From Acidobacteriota bacterium (lineage in GTDB: Bacteria > Acidobacteriota > Blastocatellia > Pyrinomonadales > Pyrinomonadaceae): 64,000 nt of DNA. Where the stretch lies: NCBI GenBank assembly GCA_016713675.1, contig JADJOS010000001.1, forward strand, positions 1,240,001-1,304,000, written 5' to 3'. This document shows, in pieces, positions 28,229 to 35,995 of the stretch. Each line of letters opens with the position of its first letter. Position 1 is the first letter of the stretch. The notes beneath the pieces are model-generated. The model ran no database searches. It saw only the letters and a program-made list of their open reading frames with translations, and was not told the origin of the DNA. The translations under genes were made by a program, and so were the position numbers.

Positions 28229-28813
28229 TTATTTATTCCCGGATACATCAGCCAACCGAACAATATTGCCGGTGCTGACCGAGCCGCTTTCGATGACCTT
28301 AGCGTTTATCCCGCGTAAATGGTGTTTACGTCCGAATTCGGAATTGGCGATCTTCATCGCGTCGACGCCGAAACGCTCGACAAATTTCTTACAGCCGAGA
28401 TGCGGTATCGTTGTCACCTCGATGATGGCTTCGCCGATCGAGATCCGCGTTCCGGGCGGCACATTTTCTTCGCTGAGGTCGAGATCGACAAATAGTTGGT
28501 CGCCCGCCAGGGGCACGCGCTCGCGGCTGTCGGCGATCAGCATGGCATAGCGGAAATTCATCAGATTGAGCTGCATATCGGGATGACCTTTTCCGTCTTG
28601 GGTGCGCGAGCTGCCGCGACTCAGCCAGTTGTCACCGATCAGACCCCGTTCGAGATCGAGGACGCCGGCGTCAATGACCTCGCGTTTGTTAACCGCCGGA
28701 CGCCGAACGATCATTTCGAGTCGGCCAACATCTTTCGGTGCTGCCATAACGTGTTCCAGTCCGGCCCCGATCTCTGCGGCAGTCAGGTGCTTATCAAACA
28801 AGGTTCCGTTCAT
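28229..28813 (-). CDS. MOSC domain-containing protein
   Basis: A 194-residue protein starting at ATG 28813 (MNGTLFDKHLTAAEIGAGL). It has MOSC-type features: RGLIGDNW near residue 60, and PHLGCKKFVERFG with the conserved cysteine near residue 155. MOSC domains are sulfur-carrier modules related to the molybdenum cofactor sulfurase C-terminus and to YiiM-like reductases. No molybdenum-cofactor gene is adjacent. The gene begins four bases after the end of the exonuclease gene on the same strand, so they are co-transcribed. Confidence 0.82.
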   Translation of the reverse strand: MNGTLFDKHLTAAEIGAGLEHVMAAPKDVGRLEMIVRRPAVNKREVIDAGVLDLERGLIGDNWLSRGSSRTQDGKGHPDMQLNLMNFRYAMLIADSRERVPLAGDQLFVDLDLSEENVPPGTRISIGEAIIEVTTIPHLGCKKFVERFGVDAMKIANSEFGRKHHLRGINAKVIESGSVSTGNIVRLADVSGNK

Positions 28814-28817
28814 GACG

Positions 28818-29588
28818 TTACAACGCAAATTCCGCAACCACCGGCGTATGGTCACTCGGCCGTTCGCCGCCTCGCGGTTCTTTGTCGATCCAGCAGCCGG
28901 TACATTTTTCGGCGAGCGGCGGCGAGACCCAGATGTGGTCGATCCGCAGGCCCTGATTCCGCTGCCAGGCACCTTCGCGATAGTTCCACCACGAGAATTC
29001 CTGCAGATCGCCGTTGATCTGACGAAAAACGTCGACAAATCCCCACTGCTTCACATGATGGATCGCGGCGCGTTCGGGCTTGGAAAAATGCAGTTTGCCG
29101 GTCCACGCCGGCACGCTCCAGACGTCGAGTTCGTCGGGTGCAACATTAAAATCGCCGCAGAGCAGCACGTTCTTATTCAGGTCGCAGGTCTCGTCAAACA
29201 TCCGCCGCAAACGCTGCAGCCAGTCGAGTTTGAACGTAAATTTCTCCGTCCATAGCTCCGTACCGTTTGGAATGTACGTGTTGATTATCCGCACGCCGTT
29301 GATCGTCGCGGCGATCAGGCGTTTGGGTTGTTCGTCATCGTCGTTGGCAAACCCTTTTTGAACATCCGCGATCTCGTGCTTCGAAATGATCGCCACGCCG
29401 TTATATGACTTCTGCCCAAAAAACGCAACATGAAACCCGGCGTCCTCTATTGCCCGCACGGGAAAGTCGGAATCGACGACCTTGGTCTCCTGCACACACA
29501 GCACATCCGTTCCGGTCCGAGTCTGCCACTCGATCATCGAATCCAGCCGCAGGCGGATCGAATTTACATTCCAGGTCGCGATCTTCAT
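28818..29588 (-). CDS. xth: Exodeoxyribonuclease III
   Basis: A 256-residue AP endonuclease / 3'-5' exonuclease of base excision repair. Family motifs are complete: MKIATWNVNSIR at the N-terminus, LCVQETKV with the metal-binding glutamate, NTYIPNG, GDFNVAPDELDV, the segment around LRIDHIWVS, and SDHTPVVAEF at the C-terminus. Its start overlaps the end of the methyltransferase gene by four bases (ATGA-type), so MTase, xth and MOSC form one minus-strand operon. Confidence 0.95.
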   Translation of the reverse strand: MKIATWNVNSIRLRLDSMIEWQTRTGTDVLCVQETKVVDSDFPVRAIEDAGFHVAFFGQKSYNGVAIISKHEIADVQKGFANDDDEQPKRLIAATINGVRIINTYIPNGTELWTEKFTFKLDWLQRLRRMFDETCDLNKNVLLCGDFNVAPDELDVWSVPAWTGKLHFSKPERAAIHHVKQWGFVDVFRQINGDLQEFSWWNYREGAWQRNQGLRIDHIWVSPPLAEKCTGCWIDKEPRGGERPSDHTPVVAEFAL

Positions 29589-30529
29589 TTTTGTATCTTA
29601 CTGTTTCTTTCCCAAAATACGCCATCGCCGAATCCCTGGATACTCGAGTCAATTTCCGAAAGTTCGAGCCGTTTTTGAGCCAGCAGGCAGTATCGTTCGT
29701 CTGATTCGATCGCGATAAAGTCGCGGCCGAGCTTCTTCGCCGCGACCGCGGTCGTGCCGGAACCGGCAAATGGGTCAAGGATAAGATCTCCTGCATTTGT
29801 ACTCGCGAGAATTATCTTGGCGAGCAGCTTTTCGGGCTTTTGGGTCGGATGGTCCGTGTTTTCGGGCATCGACCAGAAGGGGACGCTGATGTCGGTCCAG
29901 ATATTTGATGGATGCGTGTCGCGAAAATTGCCATCAGCTCCGACGTTCCAATCTTTTGGCCCGCCCTTGTCGGTGTAAGGTGCCAGGACCTTTCGGCGAA
30001 GCTTTACATCGTCAATGTTGAAGGTAAAATCGTCTGAAACAGTAAAAAACCAGATATCTTCGGCCGTGTTCTTCCAGTTTCGCTTCGCCCCGCGGCCCTT
30101 TTCCCGTTCCCAGGTAATACGGTTCCGGAGCTTAAAGTACCGCGACCCTACCCGCTGTATCGCCGAGGATGAACGCCAGTCGCCGCAAATATAAATGGAC
30201 GCGGTAATCTTCAACAGCGGAATGCAGAGTGAAAGCCACGTTTCGAGCCACGCCTCGTATTCACCGGATGAACGCTCCCTAAAACTTTCTTTCCCAAATG
30301 CCTTCGTCAGGTTATATGGCGGATCGGCAAAAAGCAGATCGAAACTTGCCTTTGGTAATTTCGGCAAAATATCAAACGAATCGCCGTGAATGACTGCGTT
30401 CTTTGTGCTTTCACCGCGAAAAGGCGGACGTTTGAGCTTTTTCCGAAGCGATGCAGCCTCGCCCAAGGCGATCTCGACCGTCCGATTTCGAGGTGCCCGC
30501 TTACTTTCATTTTTCGAGGTGTCCGGCAT
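29585..30529 (-). CDS. DNA methyltransferase (N6-adenine or N4-cytosine), orphan
   Basis: A 314-residue site-specific methyltransferase starting at ATG 30529. The catalytic motif DPPYNL (residues 69-72 for DPPY) comes first and the AdoMet motif DPFAGSGTTAVAAKKLGR near residue 260, with the target-recognition part between, i.e. the beta-class order. DPPY indicates exocyclic amino methylation, N6-adenine or N4-cytosine. An N-terminal 40-residue basic stretch is extra. No restriction endonuclease gene is adjacent, so it looks like a solitary, regulatory-type enzyme, transcribed with xth. Recognition sequence cannot be deduced. Confidence 0.9.
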   Translation of the reverse strand: MPDTSKNESKRAPRNRTVEIALGEAASLRKKLKRPPFRGESTKNAVIHGDSFDILPKLPKASFDLLFADPPYNLTKAFGKESFRERSSGEYEAWLETWLSLCIPLLKITASIYICGDWRSSSAIQRVGSRYFKLRNRITWEREKGRGAKRNWKNTAEDIWFFTVSDDFTFNIDDVKLRRKVLAPYTDKGGPKDWNVGADGNFRDTHPSNIWTDISVPFWSMPENTDHPTQKPEKLLAKIILASTNAGDLILDPFAGSGTTAVAAKKLGRDFIAIESDERYCLLAQKRLELSEIDSSIQGFGDGVFWERNSKIQK

Positions 30530-30911
30530 TTTGTTAACGCCGCTATTATAGACGCCTTTTTGGGCGTTACGAAAGAAGCAGCGATGGGCACCGTGGTTAA
30601 CGCAATCAAGAATTTTGTCACCGGCCGTTCCCAAAATCGCAATAGGCGGTATCATCGCCTCTCGAAAGGGCCGGAAAAGAATCGTCACCAAACCCAAAAT
30701 ACGCGTCGTCGGAAGCCAAAATGAATGCCGCCAAGGGTCAAAAAAGCTGTCACCAAACGTCAAAACCGTGTCACCAGACAGAAATTTGCAAAAATGCGCC
30801 GAAACTACCTGTGGGCGCTCCCTTGACCCTTAAAAAGGGCGCGTGATACTCTTATATCTTTTGAGAACCAGGCCCTGTTTTCGCCTGTTTACACCGTAAC
30901 TACGGTCGAGT
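30530..30911. other. Divergent intergenic region between methyltransferase and ATP-synthase genes
   Basis: About 380 bases with no gene. Contains scattered GTCACC boxes (30616-30775) related to the array upstream of murA. An A+T-rich stretch with CTTATATCT lies near 30851-30859, before atpF'. Promoters in both directions are expected here but none is convincing by eye. Confidence 0.5.
30616..30775 (+). repeat. Scattered TGTCACC boxes, partly 21-base phased
   Basis: TGTCACC starts at 30616, 30748 (unit GCTGTCACC) and 30769 (GTGTCACC), with CGTCACC at 30683. The last two are exactly 21 bases apart; the others are 67 and 65 bases apart, close to three such steps, with weaker look-alikes between (CGTCGT at 30704). 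The segment GGTCAAAAAAGCTGTCACC resembles CGTCAAAAAGATTGTCGC of the murA array, so the two regions appear to carry the same kind of element. Confidence 0.5.
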
Positions 30912-30917
30912 TTGAAT

Positions 30918-31367
30918 ATGTACTTGCTGGCATTTGCCGAATCGATCCAACTATTTCCGGACGGCACAATATTTATACACATTGGCCTGATCTTGATCAT
31001 GATCTGGGTGCTCAACCGTACGCTTTTTCGCCCGATAAATAAGGTTATCGAGGAACGCGAAAAGGCAAAAGGCGGGGCCGGCGGTGCGGCCGAGAAGATC
31101 CTCGGCGAAGTCAGCGAAAAGGAGACCAGCTATAGCGCGGCTATGCTCGACACGCGTTCGCAAGGATACGAACTGGTAGCGAAAGAACAGAAGAAAGCCG
31201 TTGAGGCCCGTGAAAAAAAACTAAGCGAGACCAAGGCCGAGATCGCCCAAACTTTCGATTCCGGTAAGGCCGAGATCGAAAGACAGACAGGTGAGGCCCG
31301 TGCCTCAGTCGAAGCCAATGCCGCTCAAATGGCCGATAAGATCGCGGCAAGCATACTTAGGTCCTAG
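30918..31367 (+). CDS. atpF': ATP synthase F0 subunit b' (b-type)
   Basis: A 149-residue protein from ATG 30918 (an in-frame TTG lies two codons earlier). One N-terminal membrane helix (IFIHIGLILIMIWVLNRTLF) is followed by PINKVIEEREK and a long charged helix, the layout of the peripheral-stalk b subunits. It is the first of two b-type genes, so it is probably the b' partner of an unequal b/b' stalk as in cyanobacteria and other phyla. It leads the cluster b'-b-delta-alpha-gamma. Confidence 0.85.
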   Translation: MYLLAFAESIQLFPDGTIFIHIGLILIMIWVLNRTLFRPINKVIEEREKAKGGAGGAAEKILGEVSEKETSYSAAMLDTRSQGYELVAKEQKKAVEAREKKLSETKAEIAQTFDSGKAEIERQTGEARASVEANAAQMADKIAASILRS

Positions 31368-31373
31368 GATTTT

Positions 31374-31946
31374 ATGTTAGCGTTTATTTCCAATTTTGCG
31401 TTTCTATTAGCCGGTGCTCCTGCCGGCAAGGAAAGCGCATTTACGCACTTTTACAACGAATACCTCAATATTCCCGGCTTTGAGGCATGGAAGTTCATCA
31501 ATTTGGCCTTGTTCATCGCGATCATGGTCTATTTGGTAAAGAAACCGCTGAGCGAGGCTTTTAAGGCAAAGCGTGATTCCATCCGTGCCGAACTGATCAA
31601 GGCTGAAGAAGAAAAGCAAGCTGCACTTGCCAAGCTCACGGCGGTCGAAGGCAAACTCGCACAACTCGAGACCGAAAAAGAAAATATCCTGCAGAAAGCA
31701 AAGGACGAGGCCGCAGCTGAGAAAAAGCGCATTGCGGACCAGACAAAAGCTGACGCCGATCGTCTGCGGCAGCAGACCGAGGCTGACCTTTCGCGTTTGG
31801 CCAAACTGTCGCAGATCGAACTTCGCCGTTACTCGGCCGAAGAGAGCATTCGCCTTGCTGAAGCAAAACTTCGCTCCCAGATAAACGGCGAAACCGATGC
31901 TGTCCTTGTAAGAGCTAACATCGCGGAGATCGGAGGTCTTAACTAG
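31374..31946 (+). CDS. atpF: ATP synthase F0 subunit b
   Basis: A 190-residue b subunit starting six bases after b'. A short hydrophobic N-terminal stretch precedes the membrane helix FINLALFIAIMVYLVKKPL (about 42-60), and the rest is a heptad-rich charged helix (about 65-185) that dimerises with b' and reaches the delta subunit. The RYSAEESIRLAEAKLR C-terminal segment is typical. Two bases separate it from the delta gene. Confidence 0.92.
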   Translation: MLAFISNFAFLLAGAPAGKESAFTHFYNEYLNIPGFEAWKFINLALFIAIMVYLVKKPLSEAFKAKRDSIRAELIKAEEEKQAALAKLTAVEGKLAQLETEKENILQKAKDEAAAEKKRIADQTKADADRLRQQTEADLSRLAKLSQIELRRYSAEESIRLAEAKLRSQINGETDAVLVRANIAEIGGLN

Positions 31947-31948
31947 TT

Positions 31949-32491
31949 ATGAGTACCGAAACGATCGCACGACGATACAGCGCCGCACTTGCCGACAGCG
32001 TCCTTGCCTCGGGCCAGACCGAAATGGTCAAAACTGAGCTGGCTCAGCTAAATACGTTGTTTTCTGAGAACGAGAATTTGACCACAGTGTTTAGCAATCC
32101 TGCTATTGCCCATACAAATAAAGAAAAGGTCCTTGAAAGCCTGATCGCGTCCGCCAAACCGACCAAGACGACCGCTAACTTTTTACGGATCTTGCTACGC
32201 AACGGCCGGCTTGCAGAGATCGGTGCGATCAATGACAAATTCGAGACCGTTCTTGAGGAACGCGGAGGCGTCGTCGCTGCCGAGATCATCTCCGCACGCG
32301 AATTGCCGCAAACGGATCGTGCAGCATTTCAAACAAATCTCGAAAAACTGACCGGGAAGAAAGTACACATAAACTATACGGTCGACAAAGAAATTATTGG
32401 CGGAGTCGTAACCAGAATTGGTTCAACGGTTTACGACGGCTCTGTAAAAACGAAATTGGAAAACTTGAAGGAACAATTGGTCAATGGATAG
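31949..32491 (+). CDS. atpH: ATP synthase F1 subunit delta
   Basis: A 180-residue delta subunit (OSCP) linking the peripheral stalk to the alpha3beta3 head. The N-terminal helical domain opens IARRYSAALADSV, and the C-terminal signature is KEIIGGVVTRIGSTVYDGSVKTKLENL. Length is normal. The following spacer to atpA is filled by a 7-base repeat. Confidence 0.94.
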   Translation: MSTETIARRYSAALADSVLASGQTEMVKTELAQLNTLFSENENLTTVFSNPAIAHTNKEKVLESLIASAKPTKTTANFLRILLRNGRLAEIGAINDKFETVLEERGGVVAAEIISARELPQTDRAAFQTNLEKLTGKKVHINYTVDKEIIGGVVTRIGSTVYDGSVKTKLENLKEQLVNG

Positions 32492-32543
32492 TTGTCGGCA
32501 GTAAGTTGTCGGTTGTCGGTAAGGAATTGCCGGCTGACAACCG
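32491..32543 (+). repeat. Degenerate 7-base tandem repeat between atpH and atpA
   Basis: Heptamers GTTGTCG, GCAGTAA, GTTGTCG, GTTGTCG, GTAAGGA, ATTGCCG and GCTGACA follow one another without a gap from the last base of the atpH stop. The block separates two genes that are normally adjacent. Confidence 0.65.
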
Positions 32544-32572
32544 CCTCCAGACGATCGAAAACTGATAAGAAT

Positions 32573-33148
32573 ATGGAAGCAATTAAAGCTAACGAAATAA
32601 ACGAAATAATTCGGGCACAGATCGAAAATTTTGACGCGTCGATGACAGTCGACGAAGTCGGGACCGTGATCAAGGTTGGTGACGGTATTGCCGAGATCTA
32701 CGGCCTTGAAAAGGTGATGGCGGGCGAGCTGCTCGAGTTTCCTTATGGTGTTCGCGGTCTCGCGCTCAACCTTGAGGAAGATAAGGTCGGCTGCGTATTG
32801 TTCGGTGATTTTCAGAAGATCAAAGAAGGCGACGAAGCAAAACGCACCAAGCGAATTATGAGCGTTCCGGTTGGCGACGCTATGATCGGCCGGGTGGTTG
32901 ATGCTCTTGGAAATCCGATCGACGACGGCGGCGAGATCGTTACCGACACCTTTTATCCGATCGAATCGATCGCTCCCGGAATTATTGACCGCCAGCCCGT
33001 TAAAGAGCCGCTCCAGACCGGTCTCAAAGCTATCGACTCAATGGTACCGATCGGCCGCGGCCAGCGTGAGCTTATCATCGGCGACCGCCAGACTGGCAAA
33101 ACCGCCGTCGCAATCGACACGATCATCAACCAAAAGGGAAAGATGTGA
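32573..33148 (+). CDS. atpA: ATP synthase F1 subunit alpha, N-terminal part (frame interrupted)
   Basis: Residues about 1-190 of the alpha subunit: N-terminal beta barrel (VGTVIKVGDGIAEIYGLEKVMAGELLEF), then the nucleotide-binding domain with Walker A GDRQTGKTAVAIDT. The ATG at 32573 gives the normal MEAIKANEINEIIRAQIENF start; an upstream in-frame start at 32492 would translate the repeat block and is rejected. After GKM the frame hits TGA at 33146. The expected continuation (VICVYVAIGQKASTVAQV) lies in another frame, so one base, probably a G, is missing at about 33142-33143. See the C-terminal part for the second indel. Confidence 0.9.
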   Translation: MEAIKANEINEIIRAQIENFDASMTVDEVGTVIKVGDGIAEIYGLEKVMAGELLEFPYGVRGLALNLEEDKVGCVLFGDFQKIKEGDEAKRTKRIMSVPVGDAMIGRVVDALGNPIDDGGEIVTDTFYPIESIAPGIIDRQPVKEPLQTGLKAIDSMVPIGRGQRELIIGDRQTGKTAVAIDTIINQKGKM

Positions 33149-33262
33149 TCTGCGTTTATGTCGCGATCGGGCAAAAGGCATCGACTGTCGCTCAGGTTCG
33201 CCAGAAGCTCGAAGAATTCGGTGCGATGGCATACACGATCATCGTTAATGCTTCGGCTTCCG

Positions 33263-34105
33263 GATCCGGCAGCTATGCAGTTTCTGGCACCGTACTCGGG
33301 CTGTGCAATGGGCGAATACTTCCGCGACAACGGCCGCCACGCTTTGACGATATACGACGATCTGTCGAAACAGGCAGCTGCTTACCGCGAGATTTCGCTG
33401 CTTCTTCGCCGTCCTCCGGGCCGCGAAGCATATCCGGGCGACGTTTTCTATTTACACTCACGCTTGCTCGAACGCGCCGCGAAGATGTCCGACAAACGCG
33501 GCGGCGGATCGCTAACCAGCCTTCCGATCATCGAAACACAGGCCGGCGATATCTCGGCATACATTCCGACCAACGTGATCTCGATCACCGATGGCCAGAT
33601 CTTTTTGGAATCTGACCTCTTTAACTCGGGCGTGCGACCGGCTATCAACGTTGGTAACTCAGTTTCGCGTGTGGGCGGTTCCGCTCAGATCAAGGCAATG
33701 AAGCAGGTCGCCGGTACGCTGCGTATCGACCTTGCACAGTACCGCGAACTCGCGGCATTCGCACAGTTCGGTTCGGACCTCGATAAATCAACGCAGTCGC
33801 AGCTCGAACGCGGTAAACGCCTGACAGAGATCCTCAAACAACCGCAGTACAAGCCGATGGACGTCGTCGAACAGGTCCTGATCATCTGGGCCGTCACGAA
33901 CGGAATGGCAGATGATGTGGCGGTCGAAGACCTCAAGCGATTCGAAGAAGAATTGACGGTTTTTGCTAAGGAATCACATCCGGCGGTCTTGAATACGCTT
34001 CGAGATAAGAAATCGATCGATGACGATCTGAAGGCTCTGATGAAGGAAGCGGTCGAAGATTTCAAAGCAACACGCTGGGAAACGGCCGCGACGGCAGCCG
34101 CGTAG
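33263..34105 (+). CDS. atpA: ATP synthase F1 subunit alpha, C-terminal part
   Basis: The rest of alpha, from DPAAMQFLAPYSGCAMGEYFRD to the stop, in the same frame as the N-terminal part. Between 33143 and 33262 the homologous protein is encoded one base out of frame and returns at about 33262, where one extra G (TCCGGATCC instead of TCCGATCC) restores it. Catalytic-interface motifs RPPGREAYPGDVFYLHSRLLERAAK and the alpha-arginine region GVRPAINVGNSVSRVGG are intact. The two indels compensate, so a corrected gene would encode a normal alpha of about 510 residues. Base error is the most likely cause. Confidence 0.9.
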   Translation, partial: DPAAMQFLAPYSGCAMGEYFRDNGRHALTIYDDLSKQAAAYREISLLLRRPPGREAYPGDVFYLHSRLLERAAKMSDKRGGGSLTSLPIIETQAGDISAYIPTNVISITDGQIFLESDLFNSGVRPAINVGNSVSRVGGSAQIKAMKQVAGTLRIDLAQYRELAAFAQFGSDLDKSTQSQLERGKRLTEILKQPQYKPMDVVEQVLIIWAVTNGMADDVAVEDLKRFEEELTVFAKESHPAVLNTLRDKKSIDDDLKALMKEAVEDFKATRWETAATAAA

Positions 34106-34111
34106 TAACTA

Positions 34112-34181
34112 CGAATCGTGAATGGTGAGTGATGAGCTGCTGAAGCTCATCACATCATCACTTATCGTTCATCACTGATTT
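34112..34181 (+). repeat. Degenerate 7-base tandem repeat with internal hairpin between atpA and atpG
   Basis: Ten heptamers can be drawn, starting CGAATCG, TGAATGG, TGAGTGA, TGAGCTG and ending ATCATCA, CTTATCG, TTCATCA. The first half is TGA-rich and the second half is its complement type (TCA-rich), and they meet in a perfect hairpin: 34129-34138 pairs with 34144-34153 (10 bases, loop GCTGA). No T run follows, so it does not look like an intrinsic terminator. Confidence 0.7.
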
Positions 34182-34183
34182 TT

Positions 34184-35059
34184 ATGGCTAGTCTTTTGGA
34201 CATGCGCCGACGAATTAAGTCGGTCAAGAACACACAGCAGATCACCAAGGCGATGAAGATGGTCGCCGCGGCAAAGCTCAAACGCGCACAGGACCGCGTC
34301 ACGTCGTCGCGTCCGTTCGCCGGCAAAATGTCGGCTGTTTTGGGCGGGCTGAGTGCAAAGGTTGCCGACGAATTTTCACACCCGCTGCTCGATGCACGCG
34401 GTGACGAAAAATATCTCATCGTTCTCGTCAGCGCGGACAAAGGTCTGGCCGGAGCTTTCAATGCCAATGTCATTAAAGCTGTGCAGGCTTTCATGAAAGC
34501 GAATGCGGACAAACCGACGGAGATGATCCCCGTTGGCCGAAAAGGACGTGACTTTTTCAAACGCCGCGACGTTAAGTTTACTGAGGAATATCTTGGTTTG
34601 ACCGGCTCCGGCCAGGTACGCCTGCAGGACGCACTTGAGATCGCGGCAAAGGTCATAAAAACCTTTACCGAAGACGAATCGATCGATAAGGTCTTTATCG
34701 CATTCACCGAATTCAAGACCGTTCTATCTCAAAAGCCGATCATCGAACAGCTTCTCCCGATCCCGCGTGACGCCGAGGCCGAAGGCAGCGACGGTGCGAA
34801 CCAGGCCGAGTACATTTACGAGCAGCCGGCAGCCGAGATCTTCGGAAAATTGCTGCCCAAACAGGTCGAAACACAGATCTACCGAGGCATGATCGAATCT
34901 GTTGCTTCAGAGCAAGGTTCGCGTATGACAGCGATGGATTCGGCCTCGAAGAATGCTGGTGAATTGATCGATTCTTTGACCCTGAATATGAATCGAATCA
35001 GACAGGCGGCAATTACAAAGGAAATTATCGAAGTGGTTTCCGGGGCTGCAGCAGCCTAA
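34184..35059 (+). CDS. atpG: ATP synthase F1 subunit gamma
   Basis: A 291-residue gamma subunit, the central rotor shaft. The N-terminal helix MASLLDMRRRIKSVKNTQQITKAMKMVAAAKLKRAQ and the C-terminal helix (SRMTAMDSASKNAGELIDSL followed by LNMNRIRQAAITKEI) are the conserved coiled-coil pair. The gene ends the cluster; beta and epsilon genes do not follow, and a bipartite terminator lies 20 bases downstream. Confidence 0.95.
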   Translation: MASLLDMRRRIKSVKNTQQITKAMKMVAAAKLKRAQDRVTSSRPFAGKMSAVLGGLSAKVADEFSHPLLDARGDEKYLIVLVSADKGLAGAFNANVIKAVQAFMKANADKPTEMIPVGRKGRDFFKRRDVKFTEEYLGLTGSGQVRLQDALEIAAKVIKTFTEDESIDKVFIAFTEFKTVLSQKPIIEQLLPIPRDAEAEGSDGANQAEYIYEQPAAEIFGKLLPKQVETQIYRGMIESVASEQGSRMTAMDSASKNAGELIDSLTLNMNRIRQAAITKEIIEVVSGAAAA

Positions 35060-35078
35060 CTGCAATAACTGATACGTT

Positions 35079-35137
35079 AAAGCAAGCAATGCAATTTGAA
35101 ATCCTCAGGGATTTCATCTATGCTTTGCTTGCTTTTT
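35079..35137 (+). terminator. Intrinsic terminator after atpG
   Basis: A two-part stem: outer arms AAAGCAAGCA (35079-35088) and TGCTTGCTTT (35126-35135), inner arms GAAATCC (35098-35104) and GGATTTC (35109-35115) around a TCAG tetraloop, ending in a run of five T (35133-35137). Confidence 0.75.
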
Positions 35138-35170
35138 CAATTTGGACAATCTAACTTTTGGAGGAATAGT

Positions 35171-35425
35171 ATGCTTGGAATAGTTGGCTGGCTGATTTAC
35201 GTAATAGGGCTTATTTGGATGGTGGTCACTGCCGTTCAGACGGGTAAGGACACCTCAGAAAAGGCTATTTGGGGCCTTGTCTGCTTTTTTTGTAGTCCGT
35301 TAGGTTCAATAATTTTCTTCATCGTCAAAAGGCAAGGATTGATCCCGCTTATTATGATGATCGCTGGATTTATTGTGATGATCGCCGGCGGCGGCTTTAG
35401 CTTTAACTACAACATGGGACAGTGA
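35171..35425 (+). CDS. Small membrane protein
   Basis: An 84-residue protein from ATG 35171, chosen because GGAGG lies seven bases upstream. Three hydrophobic segments (about 2-20, 34-52, 58-76), the middle one with a GSIIFFIVKR element that resembles the PLDc_N-type small membrane modules. Function unknown. Its stop overlaps the GTG start of the VanZ-like gene. Confidence 0.7.
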   Translation: MLGIVGWLIYVIGLIWMVVTAVQTGKDTSEKAIWGLVCFFCSPLGSIIFFIVKRQGLIPLIMMIAGFIVMIAGGGFSFNYNMGQ

Positions 35426-35901
35426 GAATCTTGTGCTCCACTGGATCGCGGCGCGAATTGCTTATGGCATTCGTGCCGCTTCTTATTTGGATCGCATTGA
35501 TCTTTTTCCTTTCAAGCAGCCAGGGCTCGGTGTCGCAAACATCGTTCATCATTCGGCCGATCTTGCTATTTTTGTTTCCCGACGCGCCTGAACAGACAAT
35601 ACAAAACTATCACGCTTATATTCGAAAGGCCGCCCACTTTAGCGAGTATGCCGTACTGGCCTTCTTAGCCGCGAGAGCATTCGGGGCCGTCTTATCTGAT
35701 CGTGTTAGAAATCAAAAGTATTTGATCGCATTTTTAGCAGTGTTAGCGATCGCTGGAATCGACGAGTTGAACCAGAGCTTGAATATACTGCGTACCGGTT
35801 CACTTCAAGACGTAATCTTGGATATTTCCGGTGGATTCACGATGCTGTTGATCGTTTGGCTCAACAGCAGATGGAATCGGAAAAAAGCTGTTCGCGAATA
35901 A
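35422..35901 (+). CDS. VanZ-like family membrane protein
   Basis: A 159-residue protein with four membrane segments. The VanZ pattern is clear: RKAAHFSEYAVLAFLAARAF in the middle, then DELNQSLNILRTGSLQDVILDISGG. The GTG at 35422 overlaps the previous stop; the ATG at 35464 (MAFVPLL) is an alternative start closer to the usual VanZ N-terminus. Enterococcal VanZ gives low-level teicoplanin resistance, but most homologues have no known role and resistance should not be assumed. Confidence 0.85.
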   Translation: MRILCSTGSRRELLMAFVPLLIWIALIFFLSSSQGSVSQTSFIIRPILLFLFPDAPEQTIQNYHAYIRKAAHFSEYAVLAFLAARAFGAVLSDRVRNQKYLIAFLAVLAIAGIDELNQSLNILRTGSLQDVILDISGGFTMLLIVWLNSRWNRKKAVRE

Positions 35902-35995
35902 TGAAAAAGCAAACAAAATGCATCGAAAAAACTTCCAATAACCGCAACTTTGTGTGATATCCTATCGTTATTATCCAATACAAGGAGATTATTGA

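Noticed and set aside
28602..29255. Forward 217-codon frame
   Set aside because: Shadow of the exonuclease III and MOSC genes on the other strand.
32492..32572. Longer atpA start
   Set aside because: It would translate the 7-base repeat; ATG 32573 matches the alpha subunit start.
33145..33615. Separate forward gene inside atpA
   Set aside because: Its first 38 residues are the out-of-frame part of the alpha subunit; the rest is non-homologous.
35422..35901. VanZ-like gene as a glycopeptide resistance gene
   Set aside because: Only family similarity; no other van genes near, and most VanZ-like proteins have no resistance role.
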